64,000 bases of DNA from Eutreptiella sp. 'Long Island Sound 2002' (Eukaryota > Euglenozoa > Euglenophyceae > Eutreptiales > Eutreptiaceae), in NCBI GenBank assembly GCA_964036045.1, contig OZ038385.1, positions 1,116,001 to 1,180,000 of the forward strand, in the 5' to 3' direction. Both the position numbers and the translations under genes were made by a program. Shown here one piece after another: positions 9,053 to 18,000 of the stretch. The notes beneath the pieces are model-generated. The model worked only from the letters and a program-made list of their open reading frames with translations, did no database searches and had not been told where the DNA came from. The first letter of the stretch is position 1. The number at the start of each line of letters is the position of its first letter.

Positions 9053-11581
9053 GCCGCACTTGATTTGACCTCTTTCGAGTGGACCTACGTGCTTCCGTAT
9101 GCACGAATCAACTTCCCTTTTATCCTGCCCTCCATTTGTCTTAAAGATATGGGCAAAACAAAGTTGATTCGTGAGGCCACTTGTGAAGGTCATATCTCGT
9201 GCCGCTTGCGAGTATTGACGATAAGGAAACGTGGGATGTATTCACAATACTCCCGACGTAATTTAGGAAGCTTCATATGCCTTGCGTTTCTACACATGCG
9301 CGCTAGTGTAATGGATCATGGTCAAGAGGGTAGAGTTTGCGTTATAACTCTATGACCATGATATTGCGTGCGTTAAGATAACTTTCGAGTGTAGCGCGCA
9401 AGTGTTGGTGTTGCATAGGAACTCTCCTTGAGTTCCTATGAGCGATTGACACAAAGTTATGCCCTTGGAGGGGCATGACATATCGTGGTGGGAGCTACAT
9501 TTTTGGGCAATATTTGGTATGTGCCATGTGTTGTGTTGCGTGCCCATTTGGCGGGCCCATTGCTCCAAGACAAGCCCGCCAATGGACCTCATATTGTGCA
9601 AGCCCCTTCTCCGTACTCCCTACGGTCAATTGCAAGCCTAACCTTCGTGAAGGGAAGCTTGTGTGGTGATCCCGAAGCGATGCGTTGGGAGCAAGGTGTG
9701 TATTTTACATTTTTCCATATTTTCATGTGCCCACTTGGGAAGCAGCGCTCGTAACCTTTCAAGGCGCCCCAAGTGGAGCACATACGTGGGATCGAAGGTC
9801 ATTGGTGTCAAGTCATTGTGTTTAGAAGGATTAAGTGATTGCACGATCCAAGCCAAAGATATTATAATATAATTATGCGCCTTTCAAGGCACTTTGGTTT
9901 GTCTTTGTGCCAATTTTGCCATTTTTGGCCCGTCATGATGTCAAGTGGCGACCGTGTATTTCAACGTTGCGCTCAATTGACATCATGACCCAAGTATGAT
10001 ATGAGGGTACATACTTCGGTGCCCAACATATCTTGGACCCGGCGAATAGCTCCTCTTAGGCTTGGCATACCGTGGCCGCCATGTTGGCAATTTGGGACTA
10101 TCCCAAATCATGGGCCCACTTGGCGACCCTGCCATTCCCAATACCGGAGGAGTTGGGCGACGCCCCAAAGATATGTTGGACACATATGACTTGACATCAA
10201 TCCTATGGCACACTCCGGTCCAAGTCGGGCACGTGCCTCCTTTGCCCTAACCATGAGCGTGCGCAATTTTGGCCATTTTGAGCATTTTTCCACTTTTGCT
10301 GCCCGCCGTGCCCCATGTTCTAACCTTCGTGCACGCCGGACGCATGGACCAATGGACCATATATGACATGGGTGTTATGGGTAATGGTCCCCATGGTCCA
10401 CACACCACGTGGGCGAAGCGGAGCCGCCTTCGTTGAGGCGCTAGGCCAAATTGAGTATGGGCAATTTTGCCATTTTTGCATTTGTGGACCCAATTGGGAT
10501 CGCCACCACGCCGAGTGGCATGGAGATCTTTGAGAGCCAAGGGCATGGGAGTCTCCGTTGGACTCCCGGTGGATCACGTATGGAATGCCGGATCCGATCT
10601 CCAAGCCGGCGTGGAGATATACTATTGGGAGCACACTGAATTTTGGCTCATTTCAAGCAGGCAAAATGACCCAATTTTGGGACCCCTATTTCCCCCTTCC
10701 GTGTGGTCAATTGGCGGCCCCATTTCTCTAAGCCCATAGGGAGCCCGGACCTAAATCCAAGTTGTACACTCAGATATGAGTCTTAGGTCCTGCCTCCTAC
10801 CCTGTGAGCCATTGGCCTCACCTTGGCCGAGCGAGCCGCGCGTGGGAATGACGCCAATTTTGGTGATTTTGGCATCATGACCCCACTTGACTCATCCGTG
10901 TTGCCCTGATGCCGGGACCTCAGAGGGAACCAGGTTGGGTGAGGGCTCCAGGGAGTTCGCACTCGAAGGGCATAGGGTCAGTTGCCTCGTCCCTACCTCT
11001 GGCGGGTCCGGACGAGGGGTCAAATTTGGAGTTTTTCAAGCCAATTTCAGTTTGGGCCGAAACAGCCCATTTTCAGCTACCAACTCCTGGGTGATAATGG
11101 CGGGGCCATATCTCTGGCTCAGAGTGGAGTTGGGACCTGCCGTTAAGGGAGCATAGGGAGCCACTGTCGGTTGGCCTTGGAACCCATTGGTTCCCAGGAA
11201 CTCGCCTGTGGCTGTGCGGGACACCTCTCCCATTGGCAGGGTTTCAGGGTCCGGACTGAGCAGGGCATGGGTTGTGTTTGAGCCCCCGCCCCCATCAGCC
11301 ACTGAGAGGGTCGGACCTGGGATTGGGATATGAGTCGGGACTGAGTGTCTATTGTCCCTTGATGCCCTTACCCCAGTCCAGTCTTAACCCCATGTGTACA
11401 TATCCTGATGTGTTGCTGTACATACTTTCGTTCCCTCTTTGCAGAGTGGCAAGGATTCTGAAACGCTTTGTCACATGACACAGGCGTATTGATGCCCTTG
11501 TGAGCGTAGTGCCTTGCCTGCCTGCTCACTTGTGCGTGTCACCGCAGCGTCCCGTGGCCGGCCCCCCACGGGAACGCGTCA

Positions 11582-11585
11582 GTAC
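11582..11585. repeat. Target-site duplication GTAC, right
   Basis: Right-hand partner of 8632-8635, immediately after the LTR terminal CA. Confidence 0.9.
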
Positions 11586-11663
11586 ATGCCCGCCACCGTG
11601 GGAATACCGGTGTGCTGAACGAAAGCCCGCAGCCTGATTTGGATTGTGAATTGGGTTATTGTT
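11586..11663 (+). repeat. 340-bp flanking repeat of element 2, left copy, second part
   Basis: These 78 bp are identical to 22435-22512 and continue the repeat broken at 8635. Identity stops at the GTT ending at 11663, where the internal region of element 2 begins. Confidence 0.8.
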
Positions 11664-11755
11664 GGATTTGTGGGATCTGGTTGCCATTCAGGGTTGAAGG
11701 AGGATTGTATTTTCTATTTTCTATATTTTTGGTTTTGGACCCTGGATTTTGATAA
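11663..11755 (+). other. Element 2 leader with candidate primer-binding site
   Basis: TGGATTTGTGGGATCTGG (11663-11680) lies directly at the end of the repeat and starts with the TGG expected of a tRNA-primer complement. The reverse complement contains GATCCCAC, which looks like a T-arm 3' strand, but I cannot assign the tRNA. The rest is an AT-rich leader before the gag ATG at 11756. Confidence 0.35.
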
Positions 11756-12877
11756 ATGCAAGCATTGATCCGGAGCAAGTCAGCGGGGATTACTGGCGGA
11801 AGGGGCACAGCGGGGGCCGGTCCTGGTAGGGACCTTCTTTATGGTAGCAGACGCTTACCTGCTGCCCCTACCAACCGCCGACCCGGGGACTTGGGCCCTC
11901 ATGAGCCCTGCCCAAGTACGCCCCGGGTGCGTATTGTGGACTCGGTGGAGACCACGCCGGAGATTAGAGCCATAGAAGGACCGAGACGTTCAAGAGCATG
12001 GCGAACTCCGGAATTTGAAGCCCGAAGAGAAGAACGACACTCGGGAAGAGGAGGACGTGACATGGAGGACCTCGTCTCCATGTGTGAGCGTCGCTGCCGA
12101 AAGGCATGCAACCTCCGCTCCGCCGCGGAGGACTCTGATGAGGCATGCCATTCAGGCAGCAGTGGAGGACGGGCCCGGCGCTACCGGAAGCGCGGGTCAC
12201 CCAAGTCCGCGGCAAGGGACGCCGGGGCCCTGGACACGGACCCCAGCCCGGTCAGGCTGTGGGACTCCGAGGGGCACTCCGAGGGCTATCGGACAGCCCA
12301 CGAGCCACCTTCGGAGCCGGAGATGTCCGCGCCGATCGCCAGGGCGCATACGGCCCCCGAGCCCGCCCTGCAGCACGACGCCGAGGGCTTGGAGAGGCCA
12401 GCCAGGGCCCGGACGGCACCTGTGCCCCGGCACACGGGCCCAGAGACGGACGCCATAGGCGATACGCCTATGGGCGATGAGTCTGAGGTGCCGGGAACCG
12501 CGGGATGTGCTGAATCCGGCGGAAAGCACGCTGCGTGCCACTGCGAGCACGTGTCCTTCCTCATGGGCAAGTACCCGAAGATGGGGATGGACGCCATCGT
12601 GAACCATCTTGACCGCCTGGACAACGCCAAGGATGCTCTAGAGGAGGACGTCGCGGGGATCCTGGACGACCAGTCGGCCGCGGAGAACCACATGGAGGAG
12701 CTGCGAGCGGATCAGGCCCGGTACCGGGAGAATCTGGAGCTGGCCCTGCAGAAGCAGCAGCAAGTGGTGGACAGCCTCCTCCACTTAGTGGAGGACATGT
12801 CGGGACGCCTGAGAAGGCTAGAGGAGCGACAGCCCCTCGCCTCGGGTCCGGAGCTCCGGCAAAGCCGGCCGCGGTAG
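11756..12877 (+). CDS. gag: Element 2 Gag, N-terminal part (373 aa)
   Basis: First half of a Ty3-type Gag. It is Arg/Pro-rich and low complexity for about 250 residues, with a likely coiled coil at about 282-360 (heptad Leu/Glu pattern around MEELRADQARYRENLELALQ) that could drive Gag multimerisation. This parallels the coiled coil of the element 1 gag, where the coil and the downstream core lie in one ORF. Here the frame ends at TAG (12875-12877), while the -1 frame is already open and leads into the next ORF. A single indel in the 12.78-12.87 kb overlap, or less likely a programmed -1 shift, separates the halves. Confidence 0.7.
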   Translation: MQALIRSKSAGITGGRGTAGAGPGRDLLYGSRRLPAAPTNRRPGDLGPHEPCPSTPRVRIVDSVETTPEIRAIEGPRRSRAWRTPEFEARREERHSGRGGRDMEDLVSMCERRCRKACNLRSAAEDSDEACHSGSSGGRARRYRKRGSPKSAARDAGALDTDPSPVRLWDSEGHSEGYRTAHEPPSEPEMSAPIARAHTAPEPALQHDAEGLERPARARTAPVPRHTGPETDAIGDTPMGDESEVPGTAGCAESGGKHAACHCEHVSFLMGKYPKMGMDAIVNHLDRLDNAKDALEEDVAGILDDQSAAENHMEELRADQARYRENLELALQKQQQVVDSLLHLVEDMSGRLRRLEERQPLASGPELRQSRPR

Positions 12878-12882
12878 AGCTG

Positions 12883-14865
12883 GTGGAGCGGGTTAAGACC
12901 CTCAGGAGCGCCATGGAGAAACCCATGGGCGGCCCTGCAGAGGCACCCTACGCGCCTCCGCGTGTTGACCCGGGTGCGCTGCCGTTTGTTCCCCTGTTCA
13001 GCGAGTCAACAATGCTCGGGGAACACACGGCACCGGCTGGGTCCAGGCGGGAAGGGCACGTAGCCACGGACCCGAGGAGCCTGACGGTGCAGATGTCCCA
13101 CGCCGCCCAGGATCTACCGCCATCCACGACTACCTATGCAGTTTATGCGGAAGAGGAGATCCAGAACCAGACCACGCAGGGGCAAACCATGGGAAGGGCC
13201 GACGGACATGGTCGAGGGCATCCAAGCGGAAATCTGTGGGCGAAGGACCCCAATACGGGGATATGGACGGCCGATGGAAGAAGTCCTTCCCGCATTCCAA
13301 ACCCCATGGGTTCAGACCCAACTGGACCGCACTCCATGGAGGAGAGGGATGTACGGGGAGTGTACTCAAACCCCCCGGCCACAGGTGGTATCCGTCTCGG
13401 TGGAGTGGTGGCTGGAGACGTCGGAGACGCCATCAGGATCGACGACCTCAGGGGAATCAAAATCCCCTATTATGACGGGAACCCGTCCAACCTGGATGAC
13501 TTCATCCTGGACTGGGAGGACTTCGCCGAGGAGGTCGTCGGCAAGATGCGGGGAGCGCCGCGGGACAAGTGGGTATGCCGGACATTCCCACACCGGCTGG
13601 CGCAGGACCTCAAGGAGGAGCTGCGGGATCAGATCCGGGAAGGATTGATCCGCACGGAGCAGGCCTGCCTCCAGTGGCTGGAGGATGAGGAGCGGGTGGA
13701 CGCTCCTAACCAGAAGCTGGAGGACCTGTGGTCCATTCCACTGCCGCTGGACCGCGGTGAGTTGCGGGTCCGGGAGTGGAACCGGTATCTGCGGAAGTAC
13801 CGCAGATGCCTCAAGTTGGTGGAAGACTGGAACGAGGCCAGTGAGATCCGCCACTTGCTGAAGGACGTCCTCCCCGGCAGCTGGAAGAGGAGAGTGGAGG
13901 ACGAGGAGAAGAAGCGCGCCAAGCGACGGGTGGCGGTGAGGATTATGGCGGCGGAGGATACCCATGCGGGTATCATGGAGTTCTTCAGGAGGAACCTGGG
14001 CGAACCCGACCGGATGTTGGGCCTGAAGAACGCCGTGTACGTGGAGGTATTCGGGGACTCCATGGGGCAAAGGTTGCTGCGCCTCAACAACGTGGAGTGG
14101 AGGCGCGGGGAGCCGCTGAAGATGCAAGTCATCTTCGCTCGCATGAGCCTGGACGAGATCGTGAAGTACATCACGGTGGAGTTGAAGCTCAATGCGAAGA
14201 ACGAGGCCCACGTGCAGGATCGGCATGGTCATGGACAACGAGGACACCGAGACGACCGCCATCATCGGGAGATCCAGGAGGACACGGCCAACTCCGCGGA
14301 GGATGGAAGTGGAAGTGGCCAAGATCACTGGTCCCGGGAGGATCACGAGGAGGCCCATTTCTTCGCGTTCGTGGCGCACAACGTGAAGAACCATGGGCAG
14401 GATCGGTCCAGATGGAGCCAGGTGGGACCCAGGAAGAACAGAGAAGGACCAAGGAGGATCGGGAACCCACCGCTCTCGTTCCGAGAGTACAGGTCTCAGC
14501 ACGATGGGTGCTGGGTCTGTTATGGCAAGGGACACAACCATGCACACGACCACCGTCAGTGCAAGGTGTATGAGGCGGACAAGAAGGCCTACTTCGCCGC
14601 TCACCCCGAGAAGAAGCCCAAGGAGCAGCGGATTTCCGACTGGAAGGTGAAGGGCGGAGACGGGGGAAAAGGCCAAGGCAAAGGCCAAGGAAAAGGCGGA
14701 GGAAGAGGCTATGGTGGTGGACCTGGTCAAGACCGACGAGTGAGGTCGATCGAGGAAGTTGCTGAGGACATGTTGAGGACGTTGGCGGAACTCAAAGCCC
14801 AGCAAAGTGGAGGACAAAGTCCTGGCGGATCGCAGCCGGAAGGGGCTGCGGGAAGCCAAGTCTAG
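12883..14865 (+). CDS. gag: Element 2 Gag, core and nucleocapsid part (660 aa)
   Basis: This carries the Gag core and RNA-binding part. The frame is open upstream of the GTG at 12883 and overlaps the previous ORF. From about residue 185 a core alignable with element 1 begins (YYDGNPSNLDDF; element 1 has MYDGNPLNLDRF) and continues to about 435. A His-rich linker follows, then a Cys/His motif at about 543-560 spaced C-x2-C-x8-H-x4-C as in element 1, a Gly/Lys-rich basic segment and a short C-terminal helix. It ends at TAG 14863-14865. The pol frame is +1 relative to it, and a TGA in the pol frame near 14981 blocks direct fusion, so Pol expression by simple frameshift is not obvious. Confidence 0.8.
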   Translation: MERVKTLRSAMEKPMGGPAEAPYAPPRVDPGALPFVPLFSESTMLGEHTAPAGSRREGHVATDPRSLTVQMSHAAQDLPPSTTTYAVYAEEEIQNQTTQGQTMGRADGHGRGHPSGNLWAKDPNTGIWTADGRSPSRIPNPMGSDPTGPHSMEERDVRGVYSNPPATGGIRLGGVVAGDVGDAIRIDDLRGIKIPYYDGNPSNLDDFILDWEDFAEEVVGKMRGAPRDKWVCRTFPHRLAQDLKEELRDQIREGLIRTEQACLQWLEDEERVDAPNQKLEDLWSIPLPLDRGELRVREWNRYLRKYRRCLKLVEDWNEASEIRHLLKDVLPGSWKRRVEDEEKKRAKRRVAVRIMAAEDTHAGIMEFFRRNLGEPDRMLGLKNAVYVEVFGDSMGQRLLRLNNVEWRRGEPLKMQVIFARMSLDEIVKYITVELKLNAKNEAHVQDRHGHGQRGHRDDRHHREIQEDTANSAEDGSGSGQDHWSREDHEEAHFFAFVAHNVKNHGQDRSRWSQVGPRKNREGPRRIGNPPLSFREYRSQHDGCWVCYGKGHNHAHDHRQCKVYEADKKAYFAAHPEKKPKEQRISDWKVKGGDGGKGQGKGQGKGGGRGYGGGPGQDRRVRSIEEVAEDMLRTLAELKAQQSGGQSPGGSQPEGAAGSQV

Positions 14866-15031
14866 AGGAGCCCCCACGGGAGTGGGACCTCGGAGGTCTC
14901 TCCTCCGAAAATCAGTGGAATCCCTGAGAAGGCGAAGGCACATCGGGTGCCGAAGAAGGCTCCAGAAGAGCCAAAACCACTGAGTTTCGCCACTCCCAAA
15001 CCCCTGGAGCGCCCTGCCAAGGGAAGTACAT

Positions 15032-18000
15032 GTGGGTACGGGACATGGCAAGAAGGAAGGAGCGACCACGGAGAGCCCCGTGGACGGGCAGGACCAACCC
15101 AAGATCTACACCATCCGTGACCATACCCTTGAAGTCCTGATGCACCCGGACGTGCTAGAGTTGCATGCCGTGAGAGTCGTCCATACACCTCATGGCGACG
15201 AGCGGCAGTTGCACTTGAAAGTGCGAGTACGGTGCGGACGAGAGGAGAAGGTGGTGGATGTGTTGGTGGATACGGGTGCCCAGGTGAGCCTGGTCCGGAG
15301 AGGGTTGTTCAAGGAGGAATTCCTGCAGCCCAGCCGGAGACCGGTCCGCCTGAAGGTCGCCAACGGAGAGATTATGGGTGGTGGCACCCATGAGGCCACT
15401 ATCAGTATGGAATTCTGGGAACATGAGCGCTTGAACCGCCCTGATCAGGCGAAGAGAAGCACTCTATCCGGGAACTTCTACGTGGCCGACATTACTGATT
15501 GGGATATGATCATGGGGTACGACTTCATGGTGGCCAACGCCATTGGAGCCCTTCCCCATCGCGCAACGCTGGTCCGGGAGGACGACGAATGCCTAACATG
15601 GCTGTCCACGGATTATGCGTGCGGGTCATCCCAATGGAATGCTGAGGAAGAGGATCGGATCGTCCGAGGGCTGCAAGCTGTGGGTGCCAAGTCCAGAGGA
15701 GACCGTGGAGTTCAGCTCACGGAGTATGGAATGGCGCCGCAAGTGTACACCAGGATGATTCAGACGCTGGGAGCTGAAGTGCCCGAGACGGACGTCTTCG
15801 CTTCCCGGGATGCCACACTTCTGCGGAAGTGTAGGAGGCATTGGCATCGAGGAGACTCAGCCTGGCACAGGCATTGGGGTTTGAAGGAGTGGGGACCCAT
15901 GTATTGGCATGGCTCCCTGGATAACACCAGACGTACGGTGGAGAAGATCATCGCGGATAGGGCGAAGGGGATCCTGGTCATAACCGGCATAGGATCCACC
16001 CCATGTCCGCTGGAGGGTCTCAAGTCGACGCTGGACTCCATCACCCTGAACGAGATGTCATTCGGGCCAGAGGAGGAGCTGTTCATCGACGCCAAGGGTG
16101 TATCAATGCCCTCCCCGGGTCAAGCGTGGGGTACCAAGGCTTTCCTGGTGGATGGGGCGCAAGCCCAGCCCACGGGTGATGAAGCATTCATCCGTAGGGT
16201 GGAGGCGGTGCCCATGAAGGTCATGTTTGAGCCCAAGGAGGGGACGGATCAGCCAATTGATGGCATTGACGTCCTGTCCCACGCCGAGATCGACGACGTC
16301 GTCAACTACATGCGGATGGGGATGCACGACCGTGTGGCAGCCAAGAAGAGGCGGGCCATGGTCACATCTCCGCATTGGTGGGATGACAAGATGTTGGTCA
16401 CCGGCAAGTACGAGAAGGACGAGTTCGTGGCGAGGGTCATGGACCACATCGCGGACCAATACGATGGTCCGGTTGGGTCGGACCCACCAACGTGGGATTT
16501 TCCAAGAATGGGTGCCGATAGCGACAGTCACCAGCCCGATGCCGCAAATTTTCGAAGATTATCGGTGGGAAGAGCTCCCCACGACGATGAAGACGGCATA
16601 TCGGACGAGGAGAAGTCGGAATCGGACCCAGAAGAGGCCTACACCGCAGTGCGGTCTGTAGTATCTATACCGAAGCAAGCGGCTGAGGAGGCCCAGGAGA
16701 ACCCGAAGGTCGCCGAGCTGAAGGAGAGGCTGATCAAGGCCTATCCGCGGCTATTCAGTGGCGTCGCCAACAAGAACCCTCCAGATCGCGGGAGGTTTGG
16801 TACAGCGAAGATCAAGCTGAAGCCGAACCCGAAGATCTATCGTCATCGGGAGTACCAACTTCAGGGCGATCGGGCCGAGGCCATGAAGAAGCTGCTGGCC
16901 GAGTTCATTGAGCGGGGATGGATCGAACCCTCCGACAGTGAATGGGCCAGCCCAGCCTTCATCGTACCCAAGAAGGAGAAGGGCGAGTGGAGGTTGGTGG
17001 TGGATTACAGGGGTTTGAACGAGCAGACCGAGCACGACTCGTACTCGCTTCCCCTGATCGACTCCATCCTCCAAAAGCAACAGAAAAAGCGGATCTTCAC
17101 GGTGTTGGACCTGAAACACGGTTACCACCAGATGCCGCTACACCCGGACTCCAGGCCCTGCACAGCGATGTCGACGCCGCTTGGGCCCATGCAGTGGAAA
17201 GTGGTGCCTATGGGTGCCAAGAATGGCAACGCCGTTTTCCAGCGCATGATGGAGGACCTACTCGGTCCTGTCCGGGACTGTGCCGATCCCTTCGTGGATG
17301 ACATCATCATCGGGTCCGGCACGGAGAACATGACTGAGGACGAGCTCATCGACGCGCATGAGAAGGATCTGCGCCGAGTGCTCAGCGAGTTGGACAAACA
17401 CAACATGGTGTGCAAGCCCACCAAAGCCTCACTATTCGTGAAGGAAGTGGAGTTCGCGGGTCACGTGGTTGGTCACGGGCAACGCCGTCCCATGCCTGGG
17501 AAGCTGGCGTCCCTGCACCACTGGGAGAAGCCCCAAACCATCAGCGAACTCCGGTCCTTCATGGGGTTCTGCAACTACTATTCGGGCTATGTCCGGATGT
17601 ATGCAGAACTCTCGGGGCCGCTGCACAAGATGCTGCAAGTGGGCAAGTTCGATGGCCGGAAGGGGAGCAAGAAGAAGCTTGCCTGGACCCCTGAGGCTGA
17701 GGATGCGTTCAACCGCCTGAAGGAGCGACTCCTGGGGCAGTTGGGGTTGTTCCTGGTGGACCCGGACAAGGGATTCGTGCTACGGACAGACGCCTCGGAC
17801 TATGCCGTGGGGGCAGTCCTCGAGCAAGTCCGGGACGACGGGACTCATGTTCCCGTGGCGTTTTGGAGCAGAATCCTGGCCGAGGGCCAACGCCGAACAT
17901 GGACCGCAAGGGAGAAGGAGACATACGCCATTGTATGTGCGCTCAGGAAGTGGTCTGGCCACATCGGACTGCAGCCGATGGTGGTTTGCACGGACCACCA

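Larger units (their letters stand above)
8636..11581 (+). mobile_element. Solo LTR, 2,946 bp, of a long-LTR retrotransposon family
   Basis: The unit starts TGAAGCGGTACCC, ends GGGAACGCGTCA, is flanked by GTAC on both sides, and sits in a repeat whose second copy is uninterrupted. That is the signature of one LTR left after LTR-LTR recombination. The first 0.5 kb matches the LTR start at 63455; that copy carries about 48 extra bp near 63528-63575. The region 20460-22172 is a more diverged relative. It encodes no credible protein; a 232-codon ORF at 8657 is not preserved in the relatives. It contains two conserved inverted repeats, listed separately. Transcription should start within it, but I cannot place a TATA box with confidence. 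At nearly 3 kb it is a long LTR for a Ty3-type element; the family assignment is inferred only from its neighbours. Confidence 0.85.

Noticed and set aside
8657-9355. 232-codon ORF inside the solo LTR
   Set aside because: Not preserved in the copies at 20.5 and 63.5 kb, and it overlaps conserved non-coding palindromes.
13366-15102. 578-codon minus-strand ORF across element 2 gag
   Set aside because: It is antisense to a well-supported gag with a Cys/His motif; the open frame follows from GC-rich codon use.
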